NCBI RefSeq assembly: GCF_013283785.1 | Contig: NZ_JABCPZ010000087.1 | Coordinates: 1-40,197 of the forward strand | Length of the DNA stretch: 40,197 nt | Source of the DNA: Nonomuraea antri | GTDB taxonomy: Bacteria; Actinomycetota; Actinomycetes; Streptosporangiales; Streptosporangiaceae | Direction: 5' to 3' | Part shown: positions 12,713 to 20,753 of the stretch, piece after piece | Numbering within the stretch: the first letter of the stretch is position 1 | Layout of the letters: each line of letters begins with the position of its first letter | Program-made: the position numbers and the translations under genes | Notes under the pieces: generated by a model | The model's input: only the letters and a program-made list of their open reading frames with translations | Database searches by the model: none | Told to the model about the DNA's origin: nothing

Positions 12713-13573
12713 TTACTCGAAGAGCTCGTCGACGCTGTCGATCTCGATGACCTTGTCGATCCAGGAGGTGAGTACGGCCTCATCCGTGCATTCGGTGATG
12801 CGCGTGAGGGCGTCGTCCGACACGGGGATCCCGCGGTTCTCCAGAATCCGGAGTAGCGCCTTGGCCTCGCCCTCGGCCTGGCCCTTGGCGATCCACCGGC
12901 GGACGTACTCGCTCTTGTACTCGTAGATTCCTGTTGCCATCTTGATCTCCAAGAATTTCTCGGCGGCGACCTTCGGTAGTACCGCGAGTACGAGGTCAGA
13001 ATATCTCCTGCCCTGCTCTTCGGGCAGGTGAGGAAGGGCGTCGTGGAGAGCTTGGAAGACCTTGACGCCCTCTTCGCCGGCCCCGTGCGCGATCGCGGAC
13101 AGGGCGGCGAGCTCGGGTTCGGCGATGGCCCGGTCGACCTCGGTGACCAGTGGGACGAGATCGGGGCCGATGACCAGAGGGCGCAACGTCCAGCCGGGAT
13201 GACCCATGTCGATGGGTTGCGCGCACTTGGCCGCTTCGTGCGGATCGGGACACACGACGAGCAGCATGCCCGGGCACTTCAAACGCGCCCGCAGATTGGC
13301 CAGATAGGAGGGCCAGCTCCAGGTCTTCTCCTTCTTGTACTTTCGCTGGACCTCCACGACCACTCCCGCCACCGGCTGGTGGCGTTCGTCGGCGAGCAGG
13401 ACGACGCCGTCCGCGCGGTACTCGGTCGGCTCGCACTCGTTGAGATCGTTGGCGTGCAGGCGGGCTTCGGCGAAGGGGGGAACCGCGACGCCCGTCTCGG
13501 CGAGGAGGGTCGCTGCCAGAGACGGGCGTTCGCGGAAAAGCTCGATGAGGAACTCGTGCTCCTGCGTAGGCAT
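12713..13573 (-). CDS. PD-(D/E)XK nuclease-like protein of the Rpn/transposase-like superfamily
   Basis: 286 aa from the ATG at 13573 (MPTQEHEFLIELFRERPSLA). The N-terminal half has YRADGVVLL and, 20-odd residues on, GVVVEVQRKYK. D...E-V-Q is the E-x-Q version of a PD-(D/E)XK nuclease core, as in Rpn-type and DUF4351-type proteins. A C-terminal helical part follows with EYVRRWIAKGQAEGEAKALLRILENRG, common in that superfamily. A longer upstream start in frame is possible but has no better signal. It lies 35 nt downstream of ogt on the same strand and may be co-transcribed with the alkylation-repair genes. The biological role is unknown. Confidence 0.7.
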   Translation of the reverse strand: MPTQEHEFLIELFRERPSLAATLLAETGVAVPPFAEARLHANDLNECEPTEYRADGVVLLADERHQPVAGVVVEVQRKYKKEKTWSWPSYLANLRARLKCPGMLLVVCPDPHEAAKCAQPIDMGHPGWTLRPLVIGPDLVPLVTEVDRAIAEPELAALSAIAHGAGEEGVKVFQALHDALPHLPEEQGRRYSDLVLAVLPKVAAEKFLEIKMATGIYEYKSEYVRRWIAKGQAEGEAKALLRILENRGIPVSDDALTRITECTDEAVLTSWIDKVIEIDSVDELFE

Positions 13574-13608
13574 GTCGAAAACATTACCGAACGCTGTCGC
13601 GCGATGAC

Positions 13609-14109
13609 TCAGAGTTTGCCGGACTCGTGGGCCAGCAGCCACTCCTTCACCGGCACCCCGTAGTAATAGCCGCCGTACCCGCCCGTGCTGGGCAGGACGC
13701 GGTGGCAGGGGACGAACGGGGCGATGAGGTTCTGGGCGCAGGCCGAGCCCGCGGCGCGGGCCGCCGTCCTGGGCATTCCGGCGCGCAGGGCCAGCTCGCC
13801 GTACGTGACCGTGGTGCCCGCCTTGACCTCGCGCAGCGTCTGATGCAGGCGCTTGCGGGTGGGGGTGCCGGGCTGGTCGACGGGGACGGCGTCCAGCGCG
13901 TCCAGGTCGCCGTCGAGGTAGGCGCGGAAGGCCGCGGCGGGCAGTCCGAGATCGTCCACCACCTCCAGGCCCTCAGCCTGGAGGGCGGGGGAGAGCCTGG
14001 CGAACATCTGCTCGGGGTCGGCGGTGAATCCGCCCGCCACCAGGACGCCGTCGCGGGTCAGCAGCGACGCCGGGCCGATGGGCGAGGGCAGGATCTGAGC
14101 GGTGATCAT
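13609..14109 (-). CDS. ogt: methylated-DNA--protein-cysteine methyltransferase (Ogt type)
   Basis: 166-aa suicide enzyme that transfers alkyl groups from O6-alkylguanine to its own cysteine. The C-terminal domain has TLREVKAGTTVTYGELA (the DNA-binding part) and the active-site PCHRV with C135. The Arg-finger region is RTAARAAGSACAQN, then GGYGGYYYGVPVKEWLLAHE. The ATG overlaps the stop of the Ada-AlkA gene (ATGA). The upstream protein lacks this domain, so the two genes together supply the activities of a full Ada plus AlkA. Confidence 0.93.
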   Translation of the reverse strand: MITAQILPSPIGPASLLTRDGVLVAGGFTADPEQMFARLSPALQAEGLEVVDDLGLPAAAFRAYLDGDLDALDAVPVDQPGTPTRKRLHQTLREVKAGTTVTYGELALRAGMPRTAARAAGSACAQNLIAPFVPCHRVLPSTGGYGGYYYGVPVKEWLLAHESGKL

Positions 14110-15521
14110 GAGGAACTCCAGAGGTGCAGGGCGGCGTAGGCGCGCCACGGCCGCCACAGGTCGATGTGGTCGTTCGGGATGCCCAGGGCGGCCATGCGCT
14201 TGACGAGCACGAGGTCGCCGGTGGGCCAGGCGTCGGGGTCGCGCAGGGCGCGCAGGGCGATGTAGCCGGCCGTCCACGGTCCGATGCCGGGCAGGCCGAG
14301 CAGCGCGGAGACGGCCTCGGCCGGGTCCTGGCCGCCGTCGAGGTCGATCTCGCCGGAGGCCACTGCGGCGGCCAGCGCCTTGAGCGTGTCGATGCGGCGG
14401 CCGGTCAGCCCGAGCCCGGTCAGGTCGGTGCCGAGGAGGTGGTCCGCGCCGGGGAACAGGCCCTCGGGGGCGTCCGCCCTGGCCACGATGCGGCCGAGCA
14501 GCGTACGGGCGCCCGCCACCGAGATCTGCTGGCCGACCACCGCGCGCACGGCCAGTTCGAACCCGTCGAACGTGCCCGGCACCCGCAGCCCCGGCCTGAC
14601 CGCGACGAGCGGGGCCAGCGAGGTCTGGCCGAGCACCCCGGCGATGGCGTCGGGATCGGCGTCGAGGTCGAGCAGCCGGCGACAGCGGGCCACGATGCGG
14701 GCCAGGTGCCTGGTGTCGCTCACGGCCACCTCCAGCGCGACGTGGCCGCGCTCCGGGGTGAGCGTGATCGTGCCGCCGGGCACGGCCCGGCTGTAGGCGC
14801 TCGCGTCGGCCGTCTCCAGGCCGGGGATGGCGCGCGCGGCGAGGAACGCGAACACGCCGTCGGCGTCGTACGGCTCCCGCCGGTGCAGCCGCAGCCGCAG
14901 CGTGACCGGCCCGGCGGCGACCTCGGTCTCCGGCCTGGGCGCGGCACGGCCGCCGGCGGTGGCCCGCAGCTCGCTCGGGGTGAAGCCGTACGTCTCGCGC
15001 ATCGTCGCGTTGAACTGCCTGACGCTGCCGAACCCGGCCGCGAACGCCACCTCCGTGATGGCCAGCCCGGTCTCCGTCAGCAGCTGCTTGGCCAGCAGCA
15101 GCCGTTTCGTCCTGGCCACCGCCAGCGGGCCGACGCCCAGCTCGGCCACGAACAGCCGGTGCAGGTGCCGTTCGGTGATGTGCAGGCGGCGGGCCAGCCC
15201 GGCCACGCCGCGCTCGTCGGCCGCGCCGTCGTCGATCAGCCGCAACGCCCGTCCGATGAGGTCGCCGCGCAGGTCCCAGCCGGGGTCGCCGGGGGACAGC
15301 TCCGGACGGCAGCGCTTGCACGGACGGAACCCGGCCGCCTCGGCCGAGGCCGCGTGCCGGTAGAAGCGCACGTTGCGCGACGCGGGGGTGCGCGCCGGGC
15401 AGATCGGACGGCAGTAGATACGCGTGGTCGTCACCGCGGTGTAGAAACGTCCGTCGAACCGGGCGTCCCTGGCCGAGACGGCCCGGTAGCAGGAGTCGAA
15501 GTCGAGCTCTAGGGGTGACAT
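14106..15521 (-). CDS. Ada-type regulator fused to AlkA 3-methyladenine DNA glycosylase
   Basis: 471-aa fusion. Residues 1-75 are the Ada zinc domain with C37, C41, C68 and C71, where C37 would accept a methyl group from phosphotriesters. About 85-185 is an AraC-type HTH (VAGLARRLHITERHLHRLF, then ITEVAFAAGFGSVRQFNATM). The remainder is AlkA, with an N-terminal AlkA_N region, a helix-hairpin-helix LLGLPGIGPWTAGYIALRAL near 407-426, and a catalytic Asp in WPTGDLVL (about D436). I chose the ATG at 15521; a TTG eight codons further upstream is less likely. A TACTGT about 6 nt upstream of the ATG could be a -10 element for a leaderless or short-leader transcript. It should sense methylation, activate its own operon, and excise alkylated bases. 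Confidence 0.93.
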   Translation of the reverse strand: MSPLELDFDSCYRAVSARDARFDGRFYTAVTTTRIYCRPICPARTPASRNVRFYRHAASAEAAGFRPCKRCRPELSPGDPGWDLRGDLIGRALRLIDDGAADERGVAGLARRLHITERHLHRLFVAELGVGPLAVARTKRLLLAKQLLTETGLAITEVAFAAGFGSVRQFNATMRETYGFTPSELRATAGGRAAPRPETEVAAGPVTLRLRLHRREPYDADGVFAFLAARAIPGLETADASAYSRAVPGGTITLTPERGHVALEVAVSDTRHLARIVARCRRLLDLDADPDAIAGVLGQTSLAPLVAVRPGLRVPGTFDGFELAVRAVVGQQISVAGARTLLGRIVARADAPEGLFPGADHLLGTDLTGLGLTGRRIDTLKALAAAVASGEIDLDGGQDPAEAVSALLGLPGIGPWTAGYIALRALRDPDAWPTGDLVLVKRMAALGIPNDHIDLWRPWRAYAALHLWSSS

Positions 15522-15584
15522 GCCTCGACAGTACGTGCTCGCCAAGGGTGCCGACTGGCGGAAATCGGACCTGAACGGCCGGCC

Positions 15585-15630
15585 CCGCTCACGGCTCGTC
15601 CCACAAGCCGCTCACGGCTCCTCGCGCAAC
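15585..15630 (-). repeat. 23-nt duplication of the MFS gene 3' end with its stop
   Basis: Units 15585-15607 and 15608-15630 share GCTCACGGCTC-(G/C)-TC (13 of 14 bases in the core). On the minus strand the second stop lies 23 nt after the first. A GTG overlapping the parent TGA (GTGA, start at 15615) opens MSGLWDEP, ending at 15589. This echoes the parental C-terminus REEP. Confidence 0.75.
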
Positions 15631-16835
15631 GGGGAGTAGAGGATCGGCACCCAGCTCAGGGCCATGATCAGGGCGCCCGTCCAGAGCGCGGCGCGCACGC
15701 CCCACAGCTCGCCGATCAGCCCGGCCAGCAGCCCGCCCAGCCCGATCGCGCCCATCAGCAGCAGCCGCATCGTGGCCGTCATCCTGCCCAGCAGGTCGTC
15801 CGGCGTGACCCGCTGACGCAGGCTGACCAGCAGCACGTTGTTGAGCCCGGTGCGGAACGTCAGCACGAACCAGGCCAGCGCCGCCGCGCCCAGCCACGGC
15901 CCGTGCCCGAGGAACGGGACGACCAGCGCCGCGGGCGCGGTGGCGAGACCGGCCAGCCAGGTCGCGCGCCCGGTGCCGAGCCTGCGGCCGAGCGCGTGCG
16001 CCGCCGACGAGCCGGCCAGCGTGCCCACCGCGCCCACGGCGAGGAACGCGCCGAGCACCCACTCCGGGTAGCCGAGCTGCCTGACGATCAGCACCGGCAG
16101 CAGCACCGTGAGCAGCGGGAAGGCCAGGTTGACCAGCGCGCCCTGCACCAGGGCGGCCGTCAGCACCGGGTTGCCGAACACGAAACGCACCCCTTCGACG
16201 ATCTGCCGGCGCATCGGCGGCCGGTGCTGGGGAGCCTCCACGGGCGGCTCGGGGACACGGCGGAGCCAGGCGGCCGACCACAGGTAGCTGAGCCCGTCCA
16301 GGAGTATCGCCAGCGGCGCCCCCGCGACCTGCACCAGCACGCCGGCCAGGCTCTGCCCGGCGACGCCCATGCTCGCCGTCGTGCCCACCAGCATCGAGTT
16401 GGCCGCCGTCAGCCGCTCGCGTCCGACGACGCCGGGCACCAGGCTGAACGACGCCACGTCGAACAGCAGTGTCCCCGCGCCGACCAGCATCGCGACCGCG
16501 TAGAGCTGCACCAGCGACAGCCCGTCCAGCCACCAGGCCACCGGCACGGACAGCAGCACCAGCGCCCTGGCCAGGTCCATGACGACCATCACCGGACGCC
16601 GCCGGACCCGGTCCACCCAGGCTCCCGCGGGCAGTCCGAGCACCAGGACGGTGAGCGTGCTGAGCGAGCTGAGCAGGCCCACTTCGGCCGCGCCCGCGCC
16701 CAGGGCCGTGACGGCCAGCAGGGGCAGCGCGACGTAGCCGATCTGGCTGCCGAGCTGGCTGACCGCCGTGGCGAGGAAGAGGTTGCGAAAGCCGCGATCC
16801 CGCAGCAGGGGCGCTTCGGTCAGGGTTGCCGTCAT
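15612..16835 (-). CDS. MFS transporter, EntS-like exporter
   Basis: 407-aa protein with about 12 membrane segments. It begins RDRGFRNLFLATAVSQLGSQ and contains GLPAGAWVDRVRRRPVM (loop 2-3 motif), typical of the MFS_3 group that includes the enterobactin exporter EntS and macrolide-efflux proteins. The ATG at 16835 was chosen because longer in-frame starts run into the divergent ArsR gene. Substrate unknown. The 3' end is tandemly duplicated (23-nt repeat). Confidence 0.9.
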   Translation of the reverse strand: MTATLTEAPLLRDRGFRNLFLATAVSQLGSQIGYVALPLLAVTALGAGAAEVGLLSSLSTLTVLVLGLPAGAWVDRVRRRPVMVVMDLARALVLLSVPVAWWLDGLSLVQLYAVAMLVGAGTLLFDVASFSLVPGVVGRERLTAANSMLVGTTASMGVAGQSLAGVLVQVAGAPLAILLDGLSYLWSAAWLRRVPEPPVEAPQHRPPMRRQIVEGVRFVFGNPVLTAALVQGALVNLAFPLLTVLLPVLIVRQLGYPEWVLGAFLAVGAVGTLAGSSAAHALGRRLGTGRATWLAGLATAPAALVVPFLGHGPWLGAAALAWFVLTFRTGLNNVLLVSLRQRVTPDDLLGRMTATMRLLLMGAIGLGGLLAGLIGELWGVRAALWTGALIMALSWVPILYSPLREEP

Positions 16836-16852
16836 GCCCGCCACGATGCTGA

Positions 16853-16874
16853 AATATCGGGAATCGGCGCTATT
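16853..16874. promoter_or_regulatory. possible ArsR-type operator between divergent genes
   Basis: AATATCG (16853-16859) and CGCTATT (16868-16874) form a 6-of-7 inverted repeat around 8 nt in the 61-nt gap between the MFS and ArsR starts. Size and A/T outer arms fit ArsR-family sites. The gap is too short for two independent promoters, so shared control is likely. Confidence 0.4.
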
Positions 16875-16896
16875 GATTAAGTGACAAGCGAATCCA

Positions 16897-17874
16897 ATGA
16901 CCCTCGACCTGACGTTCACCGCCCGCGACATCGCCAACATCCGCTTCGCCGTCTCCCCGATCGGCGAGGTCGTGGCGAGCGTGCGCGTGGTGAAGGACCC
17001 GTCCGCGCACCCGCTGCTGCGTCCCTGGGCCGAGCAGGTACGACGGCGGCTGCGCGACGTGGACTGGCCGCTGCTGTCCGACCTGGTGCCGGTGCCCACG
17101 GTGGCGATCGCCGGCTTCACCTGCACGCCGCCCGCCACCTCCATGCCCGACCTGGACCTGGAACTGGCCACGATGCGGTCGGCCGGGCACCGCGTACGCT
17201 CCGACCTGGACGCCGTCGGCGGCCCGGGCACGAAACTCCTGCGGGCGCTCTACGACGACCCCGACGAGGGGCTGGCCAGGCTGGAACGCGAGATCAGGGA
17301 CTACTGGGCGGCCGCCATGGCGCCGTACTGGCCGCGGCTCAGGTCGCTGCTCGAAGGCGAGATCCTGTACCGGGCCAGGCTGCTGGCCGAGGGCGGCGCC
17401 CAGCGCATGCTGGCCGACCTGGACGAGGCCGTCACCTGGGACGACGGCACGCTGCGGCTGCGGCACAGGTACGTGTCCGGCGCGCGTTCGCTGCGCGGGC
17501 TCGGGCTGCTGCTGGTGCCGTGCGTGTTCGCCTGGCCGCGGGTCTTCTCGGTCACGACGCCGCCGTACCAGCCGACCGTGCGTTACCCGCCGCGCGGCAT
17601 CGCCACTCTCTGGGAGCGGCGCGCGGTCGACCCGCCGCGGGCGCTGGCGGCGGTGCTCGGCGGCACCCGCGCGCGGCTGCTGGCCGAGCTGGACCAGCCC
17701 GCGTCGACGCGTGACCTGGCCCAGCGTGCGGGGCTGTCGGAGCCGGGCGCGAACCAGCACCTCACCGCGCTGCGCCGGGCGGGCCTGTGCACGGCGCACC
17801 GCAGCGGACGCTACGTCCTGTACGCCCGCACCGCCGTCGCCGAAGCCCTGCTCGCCGTGGAACCACCCGGGTAG
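16897..17874 (+). CDS. ArsR-family winged-helix regulator with long N-terminal domain
   Basis: 325-aa protein. About 240 N-terminal residues form the conserved actinobacterial domain seen ahead of ArsR HTHs (DUF5937-like: FTARDIANIRFAVSP, ALYDDPDEGLARL). The C-terminal wHTH covers about 250-320, with LLAELDQPASTRDLAQRAGLSEPGANQHLTALRRAGL and SGRYVLYART. There are no metal-binding cysteine motifs, so metal sensing is unlikely. No clear Shine-Dalgarno sequence precedes the ATG. Divergence from an MFS exporter suggests a local repressor of efflux. Confidence 0.88.
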   Translation: MTLDLTFTARDIANIRFAVSPIGEVVASVRVVKDPSAHPLLRPWAEQVRRRLRDVDWPLLSDLVPVPTVAIAGFTCTPPATSMPDLDLELATMRSAGHRVRSDLDAVGGPGTKLLRALYDDPDEGLARLEREIRDYWAAAMAPYWPRLRSLLEGEILYRARLLAEGGAQRMLADLDEAVTWDDGTLRLRHRYVSGARSLRGLGLLLVPCVFAWPRVFSVTTPPYQPTVRYPPRGIATLWERRAVDPPRALAAVLGGTRARLLAELDQPASTRDLAQRAGLSEPGANQHLTALRRAGLCTAHRSGRYVLYARTAVAEALLAVEPPG

Positions 17875-17875
17875 C

Positions 17876-18817
17876 TCACTTGGACGAGACGCCGACCCCG
17901 AGGTCGAACTCCCGGTAGACGCGCGCCCAGAACCCGTCGCGCAGCCACACCCGCGCCTCCGGGTACGGCCGCAGCGAGTGCCCGAGCTCCTTCTCCGCCT
18001 CGATCAGCAACTCGGTGTCGATGACGGTGGGGAGTATCGGTCCGGGCAAAAGGTCGCGGATGTTGTCGCGGCCGCGCGTGAGTATCCACTTCTGCGCCAC
18101 GTGCTCGCCCACGTCCTCGACCCGGGGGCGGCTGGGACCGAGCTTGGCCACCTGGCCGGGCTTGGCGTGCGGCTTGACCGGCGTGCGTCCGGCGAAGACC
18201 TGGGCGGGAGAGGGGGCGGCGACCGGCGGGGCGACCGGGACGGGCTGGGGAGCACGGCTGAAAAAGGGCCTCAGGAAATCAGCAGAGATCACTTCCACGG
18301 TGTCGGACTCCCACACCAGGCGCTCGGCCTGGTTGGTGCCGTAGGGCGGCTCCACGCCCCACAGGTGGATCCGCACCCCGTACGCCTGCGCCGCCTCCAC
18401 GGCGGGCACCATGTCCTCGTCGCCGGCCAGCAGGATCGTGTCGGTCACCGCGTGGTGTCTGGCCAGGGCCTCCAGATCGCTCCTGATCTGGGCATCGACG
18501 CCTTTCTGCTGGCCACGGGCGTTCAGGTTGCCAAGCCGCACCTTCACCCAGGGAAGCTGGGCGATGACCCGCTGGTCGACGGTGGGCACGCGGTCACGGG
18601 CGGCGTCATACCAATAGATCCGCAGGAGTTCCCCAGAAATACGTTCCTCTGCATGTTTCTGTAGACTCTGGATGAGCTCATCGGCGGCCACCCGATATTC
18701 CTTGCGTTCCTTCGCACCGAGCAGCACTTCTCCCGCCGCCGCGTAGAGATAACCGACATCCACTAGGACGGCGTACTTGGCTGCCACAGGATGCGGCATG
18801 AGGTCTGGGATGGCCAT
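17876..18817 (-). CDS. NYN-domain (PIN-like) ribonuclease
   Basis: 313-aa protein with an N-terminal NYN/LabA-type nuclease domain (about residues 14-180). Acidic metal-binding residues are D20 in VLVDVGYL, D108 in QKGVDAQ, and D133/D135 in LLAGDEDMVPAV. A Pro/Ala-rich linker (about 188-225) and a C-terminal helical domain of about 80 aa follow, which may bind RNA. GGAGG lies 5 nt upstream of the ATG. On the minus strand TATAGT at about 18853-18858 is a good -10 box. Substrate unknown; a role in RNA processing or turnover is the family expectation. Confidence 0.85.
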   Translation of the reverse strand: MAIPDLMPHPVAAKYAVLVDVGYLYAAAGEVLLGAKERKEYRVAADELIQSLQKHAEERISGELLRIYWYDAARDRVPTVDQRVIAQLPWVKVRLGNLNARGQQKGVDAQIRSDLEALARHHAVTDTILLAGDEDMVPAVEAAQAYGVRIHLWGVEPPYGTNQAERLVWESDTVEVISADFLRPFFSRAPQPVPVAPPVAAPSPAQVFAGRTPVKPHAKPGQVAKLGPSRPRVEDVGEHVAQKWILTRGRDNIRDLLPGPILPTVIDTELLIEAEKELGHSLRPYPEARVWLRDGFWARVYREFDLGVGVSSK

Positions 18818-18873
18818 GTCGTCCTCCAGGCCGCGGTGTTAGTTGATCGGCTGACTATATACGCCTACTTTCT

Positions 18874-18928
18874 CTAGATAGTCCCAACTCCCGGGGAACT
18901 TGACACCCGATTCCCAGGATCTATCTAG
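18874..18928. repeat. separated inverted repeat CTAGATAG / CTATCTAG
   Basis: CTAGATAG (18874-18881) and its reverse complement CTATCTAG (18921-18928) flank 39 nt in the region upstream of the NYN gene. The right arm touches the accE stop codon. The sequence is A/T-rich for this genome and could hold two operator half-sites or part of the NYN promoter. Confidence 0.4.
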
Positions 18929-19125
18929 GGTAGGCCACTCATCCGCCAAGCCGACTTCCCCGGTGCGACAGGCTTACGCATAGCTCTAGCTGGGTTTCGC
19001 CATGTTTGTCTTCTCGGTCGGGGCCGCTCTTCGGGTGGGGCCTGCCGGGCCGCCAGGACGGCGACCAAGGCGGCGATCTCTTCGGGCGTGGCGTCGCCTC
19101 GGACAATGCGCAATTGGGCCGTCAT
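18925..19125 (-). CDS. accE: acyl-CoA carboxylase epsilon subunit
   Basis: 66-aa protein beginning MTAQLRIVRGDATPEEIAALVAVL, then a basic Pro/Arg linker and W-R-N-P-A-R, ending KPGKSAWRMSGLP-like. These are the N-terminal and C-terminal signatures of the small actinobacterial AccE/PccE subunits. They bind the beta subunit and stimulate carboxylation. The ATG overlaps the accB stop (ATGA), so the two are translationally coupled. Confidence 0.92.
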   Translation of the reverse strand: MTAQLRIVRGDATPEEIAALVAVLAARQAPPEERPRPRRQTWRNPARAMRKPVAPGKSAWRMSGLP

Positions 19126-20717
19126 AGTGGGATGTTCCCATGCTTCTTGGCCGGCAGGGAGGCACGCTTGTTCCGCAGTGCCCGCAGGGCCTTGACTACT
19201 TGACTCCGGGTTTCGGATGGCCGGATTACCGCATCGACGTACCCGCGCTCCGCGGCGATGTACGGGTTCGCCAGCGTGTCCTCGTACTCGGTGACGAGCC
19301 TGGCCCGCTCTGCGTCCGGGGTCTCGGCGGCGGCCAGCTCGCGCCGGTAGAGAATGTTGACCGCGCCCTGCGCGCCCATCACCGCGATCTGCGCGGTCGG
19401 CCACGCCAGGTTCACGTCCGCGCCGAGGTGCTTGGAGCCCATGACGTCGTACGCGCCGCCGTACGCCTTGCGCGTGATGACCGTGATCAGCGGCACCGTG
19501 GCCTCGGCGTACGCGTAGAGCAGCTTGGCGCCGCGGCGGATGATTCCGTTCCATTCCTGATCGGTCCCCGGAAGGAATCCCGGTACATCAACAAAAGTCA
19601 GGATCGGAATATTGAAGGCATCACATGTTCGAATAAATCGGGCGGCCTTCTCGGAGGCGTTGATATCCAGACATCCGGCGAAATGCATGGGCTGGTTGGC
19701 CACGATGCCCACGGGCTGCCCGTCCACCCGGCCGTACCCGACCACGATGTTCGGCGCGAACAACGCGTGGACCTCCAGGAACTCCCCGTCGTCCAGCACG
19801 TGCTCGATCACCCGGTGCATGTCGTACGGCTGGTTGGCGGAGTCCGGGATCAGCTCGTCCAGCTCGGCGTCGGGCTCCAGGTCGGTGGCCGCCTCGTACA
19901 TCGGGGCCTCGTCCAGGTTGTTCGACGGCAGGTACGACAGCAGCGCCTTGACGTACTCCAGCGCGTCCGCCTCGTCGGCCGCCTGGTAGTGGGCCACCCC
20001 TGACTTGGTGTTGTGCGTGTGCGCGCCGCCCAGCTCCTCGAACGTGACCTCCTCGCCGGTCACCGTCTTGATCACGTCGGGCCCCGTGATGAACATCTGG
20101 GACGTCTGGTCCACCATCACCACGAAGTCGGTCAGCGCGGGCGAGTACACGTGCCCGCCGGCCGCCGCGCCCATGATCAGGGAGATCTGCGGGATCACGC
20201 CGGAGGCGTGCACGTTCCGCTTGAAGATCTCGGCGTAGAGCCCGAGCGCGACCACGCCCTCCTGGATGCGCGCGCCGCCGCCCTCGTTGATGCCGATGAT
20301 CGGGCAGCCGGTCTTGAGCGCCAGGTCGAGCACCTTGACGATCTTCTCGCCGTACACCTCGCCGAGCGAGCCGCCGAAGACGGTCACGTCCTGGGAGAAC
20401 ACGCAGACCTGACGGCCGTCGACGGTGCCGTGTCCGGTGATCACGCCGTCGCCGTAAGGGCGCTTCTTCTCCAGGCCGAACATGGTGGAGCGGTGCCTGG
20501 CGAACGCGTCGAACTCCACGAACGAGCCCTCGTCCAGCAGCGCGAGCACCCGTTCGCGGGCCGTCATCTTGCCTTTGGCGTGCTGCTTCTCCACCGCGGC
20601 CGCGGATCCGGCGTGCAGCGCCTCGTCCAGCCGCCGCTCCAGATCGGCGATCTTCCCGGCAGTGGTGTGAAAGTCCGGCGTCTCCGGCATCTCTGGCATC
20701 GGGTCAGCAGCGCTCAT
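19122..20717 (-). CDS. accB: acyl-CoA (propionyl-CoA) carboxylase beta subunit
   Basis: 531-aa carboxyltransferase that moves the carboxyl group from carboxybiotin to an acyl-CoA such as propionyl-CoA, giving methylmalonyl-CoA. It has two crotonase-fold halves: HAKGKMTARERVLALLDEGSF, GGGARIQEGV and GAAAGGHVYSPALTDF in the first, VDVPGFLPGTDQEWNGIIRRGAKLLYAY and RKAYGGAYDVMGSKH in the second. The length is normal for PccB. Substrate preference (acetyl versus propionyl) cannot be read safely from the sequence. The ATG at 20717 lacks a close Shine-Dalgarno sequence. The 36-nt gap to the divergent ABC gene must hold both promoters; GTATTA on this strand is a possible -10. Confidence 0.95.
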   Translation of the reverse strand: MSAADPMPEMPETPDFHTTAGKIADLERRLDEALHAGSAAAVEKQHAKGKMTARERVLALLDEGSFVEFDAFARHRSTMFGLEKKRPYGDGVITGHGTVDGRQVCVFSQDVTVFGGSLGEVYGEKIVKVLDLALKTGCPIIGINEGGGARIQEGVVALGLYAEIFKRNVHASGVIPQISLIMGAAAGGHVYSPALTDFVVMVDQTSQMFITGPDVIKTVTGEEVTFEELGGAHTHNTKSGVAHYQAADEADALEYVKALLSYLPSNNLDEAPMYEAATDLEPDAELDELIPDSANQPYDMHRVIEHVLDDGEFLEVHALFAPNIVVGYGRVDGQPVGIVANQPMHFAGCLDINASEKAARFIRTCDAFNIPILTFVDVPGFLPGTDQEWNGIIRRGAKLLYAYAEATVPLITVITRKAYGGAYDVMGSKHLGADVNLAWPTAQIAVMGAQGAVNILYRRELAAAETPDAERARLVTEYEDTLANPYIAAERGYVDAVIRPSETRSQVVKALRALRNKRASLPAKKHGNIPL

Positions 20718-20753
20718 GCGCGCAAGGCTAATACCCCCTCCTACAGTGGAGCC
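20718..20753. promoter_or_regulatory. compact divergent promoter region accB / ABC transporter
   Basis: Only 36 nt separate two divergent start codons. GGCTAATACC at 20727-20736 holds TAATAC (forward) and GTATTA (reverse), both resembling -10 hexamers, so the two promoters probably overlap and may compete. Confidence 0.35.

Noticed and set aside
13609..15321. One continuous minus-strand frame spanning ogt and most of the Ada-AlkA gene
   Set aside because: Only its last part (ogt) encodes recognisable protein. The rest is out of frame with the AlkA domain, so it is not a fusion.
18900..18927. TTGACA-n16-TATCTA on the plus strand as a promoter
   Set aside because: There is no plus-strand gene downstream for more than 1.5 kb; it lies between two minus-strand genes and is probably chance.
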